A stretch of DNA of 7,904 nt from Candidatus Parvarchaeota archaeon (GTDB taxonomy: Archaea > Nanobdellota > Nanobdellia > CSSed11-243R1): the NCBI GenBank assembly GCA_003563585.1, contig PWUQ01000011.1, forward strand, positions 1 to 7,904. The letters run 5' to 3'. The translations under genes and the position numbers were made by a program. The notes under the pieces are model-generated. The model ran no database searches, had not been told where the DNA came from, and saw nothing but the letters and a program-made list of their open reading frames with translations. Shown here piece by piece: positions 6,196-7,904 of this stretch (within the stretch, counting starts at the first letter, position 1; every line of letters begins with the position of its first letter).

Positions 6196-7722
6196 TCAAT
6201 ATTCTATAGGACTTGGTGGTTTATTTATTGTTATTGGTGTGGATTCTCTTAAATTTGGTGGGTATGGGAATGATTTGAATCCATGCGCTTTTTTGAAAAT
6301 ATCATACAATAAAAATAAACCCTCAGAAGTTTTTATTCTTGCAAGCTCTCTTGCTTTTTTTTCGAGTATAGATCTTCCAAATACAGGAAACGCAGCTCCT
6401 CCACCACTTGAACCTGTTTTAAGAAACCTATCTAGTATAGGTATCTTTTTCCCCTTTTTTTTATCTTTTTCCGACAATTCAATTTCTTCTAAATATTCCT
6501 CCAATTCTTCTCGCATTCCTTCTAATGAATCTGTTGTTAAACCTTCTATGAATTTCATAGCTTCCTGTTCTTCTTGTTTTTTAAGATTAGAATATTCTTC
6601 GGGTGTCATAGCATACCCAATAAATTCAACATTTATTTTTCCCAATTGTCTATATGCTCCGCCACCTCCTTGTTGTGATTGAGATACCATTGTTGGTCTA
6701 GCTCTATATGTGAATCTTATTTCTATAACTGAATGTGCTATAGGTCCACCCTTTCTTGCAGACATCCGTTTAATTTCACTTTCTGAAAATACCTTAGGTT
6801 CTATTACAGTTGGCATTGGTGATTTTTTCATTAAAGGAGGCTTATAACTTACTGGAAAAGCCCCTGGTTCGATAAAACTTTTTATAGAATAATCTTTTTT
6901 ACCCCTTAAAATTATTTCAATAACATTTTGGTCAAATGCTTGTATTAATTCTGGATCGTTTATACTAGGTTCTTTAAAACTTATCATTTGTGCAGCTTTT
7001 AAATATGGTCTAGCCCATTTTGAATACAATCTTAAGGATTCTACTTGCGATTTTAAATATGCAAGTTCTATTTTCCTTCTTTGACGGAGTTCTTTTTCAC
7101 TTTCTTCTTCCCATTTTAAATATTCCTGAAGTCTTCCTTTTAAAATTCTTTTTGTTCTATCCTGTACATCCATTTTTTCCAAATCTTCTTGATTATCTGC
7201 TATCATAAATGCATCTCTTAAAACTGCAAATTGGGGTCCTTGTTGAGAACTCATAACATGTATCGAAGCATTGCCCTTTCTTACATCCACTTCATCCATC
7301 CATATCCTTTTTAAGGTGAGTCTTGCCGCCGTTTTATTCTTTTTATCTCCTTTATGGAGATCATCATAAATTTTCAATTTTCTGTCGAATTCTCTCAAAT
7401 CATAAAGTAAATTTATAATTGATTTAACTACGGTATTAACATTTCCAAGTATTTCCACACCCCGTCTTTCAAATTGTTGTTTTCTTACGCTTAGCTCTCC
7501 AAAAAATTGAGATACAACGCTTGCTCCCATTTCTTCCTTTGTTTTTTCAACTTTATATCCCACTTTTTTAAAAAAATCTAACATCCAAAAGTAATAAGGT
7601 TCTAAACTACTTGTGAAATCATGCACCTCAAATTCATATTTATCTACGAATGTGCGCGTGAGTATCTCCCTTATCTTTTCACTATCTCTTTTCTTTTTTT
7701 CTTCAGATTCTTTTTTAGGCAT
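6196..7722 (-). CDS. Hypothetical 508-residue multi-region protein, first gene of the block
   Basis: I do not recognise this protein. A Lys/Glu-rich first 17 residues precede a region with aromatic clusters (about 25-125, including EPYYFWMLDFF). Next come a compact-looking segment at about 134-175 (RIWMDEVDVRKGNASIHV, then FAVLRDAFMI) and a long charged helical, possibly coiled-coil stretch at about 180-245. A Pro-containing segment at about 280-310 leads to a probable beta-rich domain (about 327-372, HSVIEIRFTYR and INVEFIGYAMT) interrupted by a GGGG loop. An acidic helix follows (about 375-418), then an SSGGG linker near 440 and a Pro-rich C-terminus (YPP, KPPSPIEY). There is no signal peptide, membrane segment or catalytic motif. 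This layout suggests a structural or scaffolding role, but that is only an impression. ATG 7722 is supported by a TATA box about 26 bases upstream and no Shine-Dalgarno site. Its stop codon is 41 bases before the 232-residue gene. Confidence 0.85.
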   Translation of the reverse strand: MPKKESEEKKKRDSEKIREILTRTFVDKYEFEVHDFTSSLEPYYFWMLDFFKKVGYKVEKTKEEMGASVVSQFFGELSVRKQQFERRGVEILGNVNTVVKSIINLLYDLREFDRKLKIYDDLHKGDKKNKTAARLTLKRIWMDEVDVRKGNASIHVMSSQQGPQFAVLRDAFMIADNQEDLEKMDVQDRTKRILKGRLQEYLKWEEESEKELRQRRKIELAYLKSQVESLRLYSKWARPYLKAAQMISFKEPSINDPELIQAFDQNVIEIILRGKKDYSIKSFIEPGAFPVSYKPPLMKKSPMPTVIEPKVFSESEIKRMSARKGGPIAHSVIEIRFTYRARPTMVSQSQQGGGGAYRQLGKINVEFIGYAMTPEEYSNLKKQEEQEAMKFIEGLTTDSLEGMREELEEYLEEIELSEKDKKKGKKIPILDRFLKTGSSGGGAAFPVFGRSILEKKARELARIKTSEGLFLLYDIFKKAHGFKSFPYPPNLRESTPITINKPPSPIEY

Positions 7723-7744
7723 ACATATATTAAAAAATTAAGAG

Positions 7745-7752
7745 TATATAAA
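7745..7752 (-). promoter_or_regulatory. TATA-type promoter of the 508-residue protein gene
   Basis: The minus strand reads TTTATATA in an ATTTTATATACT context, centred about 26 bases before ATG 7722. No Shine-Dalgarno sequence lies between it and the ATG, so the mRNA is probably leaderless. Confidence 0.65.
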
Positions 7753-7765
7753 ATTTGATATTTTA

Positions 7766-7772
7766 TTTATAA
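7766..7772 (+). promoter_or_regulatory. Candidate TATA box of the right-edge gene
   Basis: TTTATAA lies about 46 bases before ATG 7815, which would leave a T-rich leader of about 20 bases without a Shine-Dalgarno site. A weaker alternative, CATTAATAAC at 7783-7792, is at the distance expected for a leaderless transcript. I cannot choose between them. Confidence 0.3.
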
Positions 7773-7814
7773 CTTATCAAAACATTAATAACTTCTGTTT
7801 TTTTTGTTATAACT

Positions 7815-7904
7815 ATGGGAATATTGAATTTTTTAAAAAGAAAAAAAGATGATGATTTTGAAAGTAATTTCGAAAACGAAGACTTTATGGGAAGAAGTGG
7901 AAGA
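7815..7904 (+). CDS. N-terminal 30 residues of an unidentified protein (3' end missing)
   Basis: From ATG 7815 the frame is open for 30 codons to the window edge. The start MGILNFLKRKK is followed by an acidic stretch (DDDF, then ENED) and GRSGR. A short hydrophobic-basic N-terminus of this kind is common in archaeal proteins that begin with a small helix before a variable linker, so it does not identify a family. The gene is divergent from the 508-residue gene, with 92 bases between the two starts. Because it lacks a Shine-Dalgarno site and is truncated by the window, both the start and the reality of the gene are less certain than for the others. Confidence 0.55.
   Translation, partial: MGILNFLKRKKDDDFESNFENEDFMGRSGR

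Noticed and set aside
6188..6682. Plus-strand frame starting with a hydrophobic, signal-like segment
   Set aside because: It is fully opposite the C-terminal part of the 508-residue gene. The hydrophobic start comes from the complement of Pro/Ile/Asn codons, and no ribosome binding site was found.
1..7904. tRNA, rRNA, CRISPR array, insertion sequence or integration site
   Set aside because: No cloverleaf, regularly spaced repeats, transposase or integrase motifs, or flanking direct repeats were found by eye. Almost all of the window is accounted for by protein genes.

Overview
This window looks like a piece of a small archaeal genome, probably of the DPANN group (Pacearchaeota/Woesearchaeota-like). 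The evidence is: an archaeal/eukaryotic-type ribosomal protein L35Ae gene; promoters with TATA boxes about 25 bases upstream of start codons; GGTGA-type ribosome binding sites on internal genes; a strongly A+T-rich sequence (about 30% G+C by eye); and dense packing with Lys/Glu-rich proteins. The lineage is an inference from composition and gene content. No rRNA, tRNA, CRISPR array, insertion sequence or integrase was seen. No stretch longer than 154 bases lacks a gene.

Left part (1-1990, minus strand): the 5' end of a rubrerythrin-like gene with an N-terminal rubredoxin-like knuckle runs off the left edge. It follows the L35Ae gene by 19 bases and probably shares its transcript. Upstream of these is a nucleotidyltransferase gene with a probable C-terminal HEPN-like helical domain, which has its own promoter. 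Middle part (1928-2919): a divergent promoter region with a 20-bp dyad drives that gene leftwards and an unrecognised 274-residue hydrophilic protein rightwards. The latter ends against a convergent gene, with a 9-bp inverted repeat spanning its stop codon.

Right part (2920-7722, minus strand): four co-directional genes. In transcription order they are an unrecognised 508-residue protein, a 232-residue probably disordered protein, a 556-residue TIM-barrel protein with what looks like the complete nine-residue metal set of endonuclease IV, and a second nucleotidyltransferase-HEPN-like protein paralogous to the first. The 232-residue gene and the TIM-barrel gene overlap as TAATG, and the other junctions are 41 bases each. 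This block is the best candidate for an undescribed system. The endonuclease IV-like site points to nucleic-acid or sugar-phosphate chemistry, but the role of the set is unknown. At the right edge the first 30 codons of a divergent plus-strand gene are present.

The sequence supports three corrected starts that are shorter than the longest open frames: L35Ae at 732, the first nucleotidyltransferase at 1927, and the 232-residue protein at 6154.
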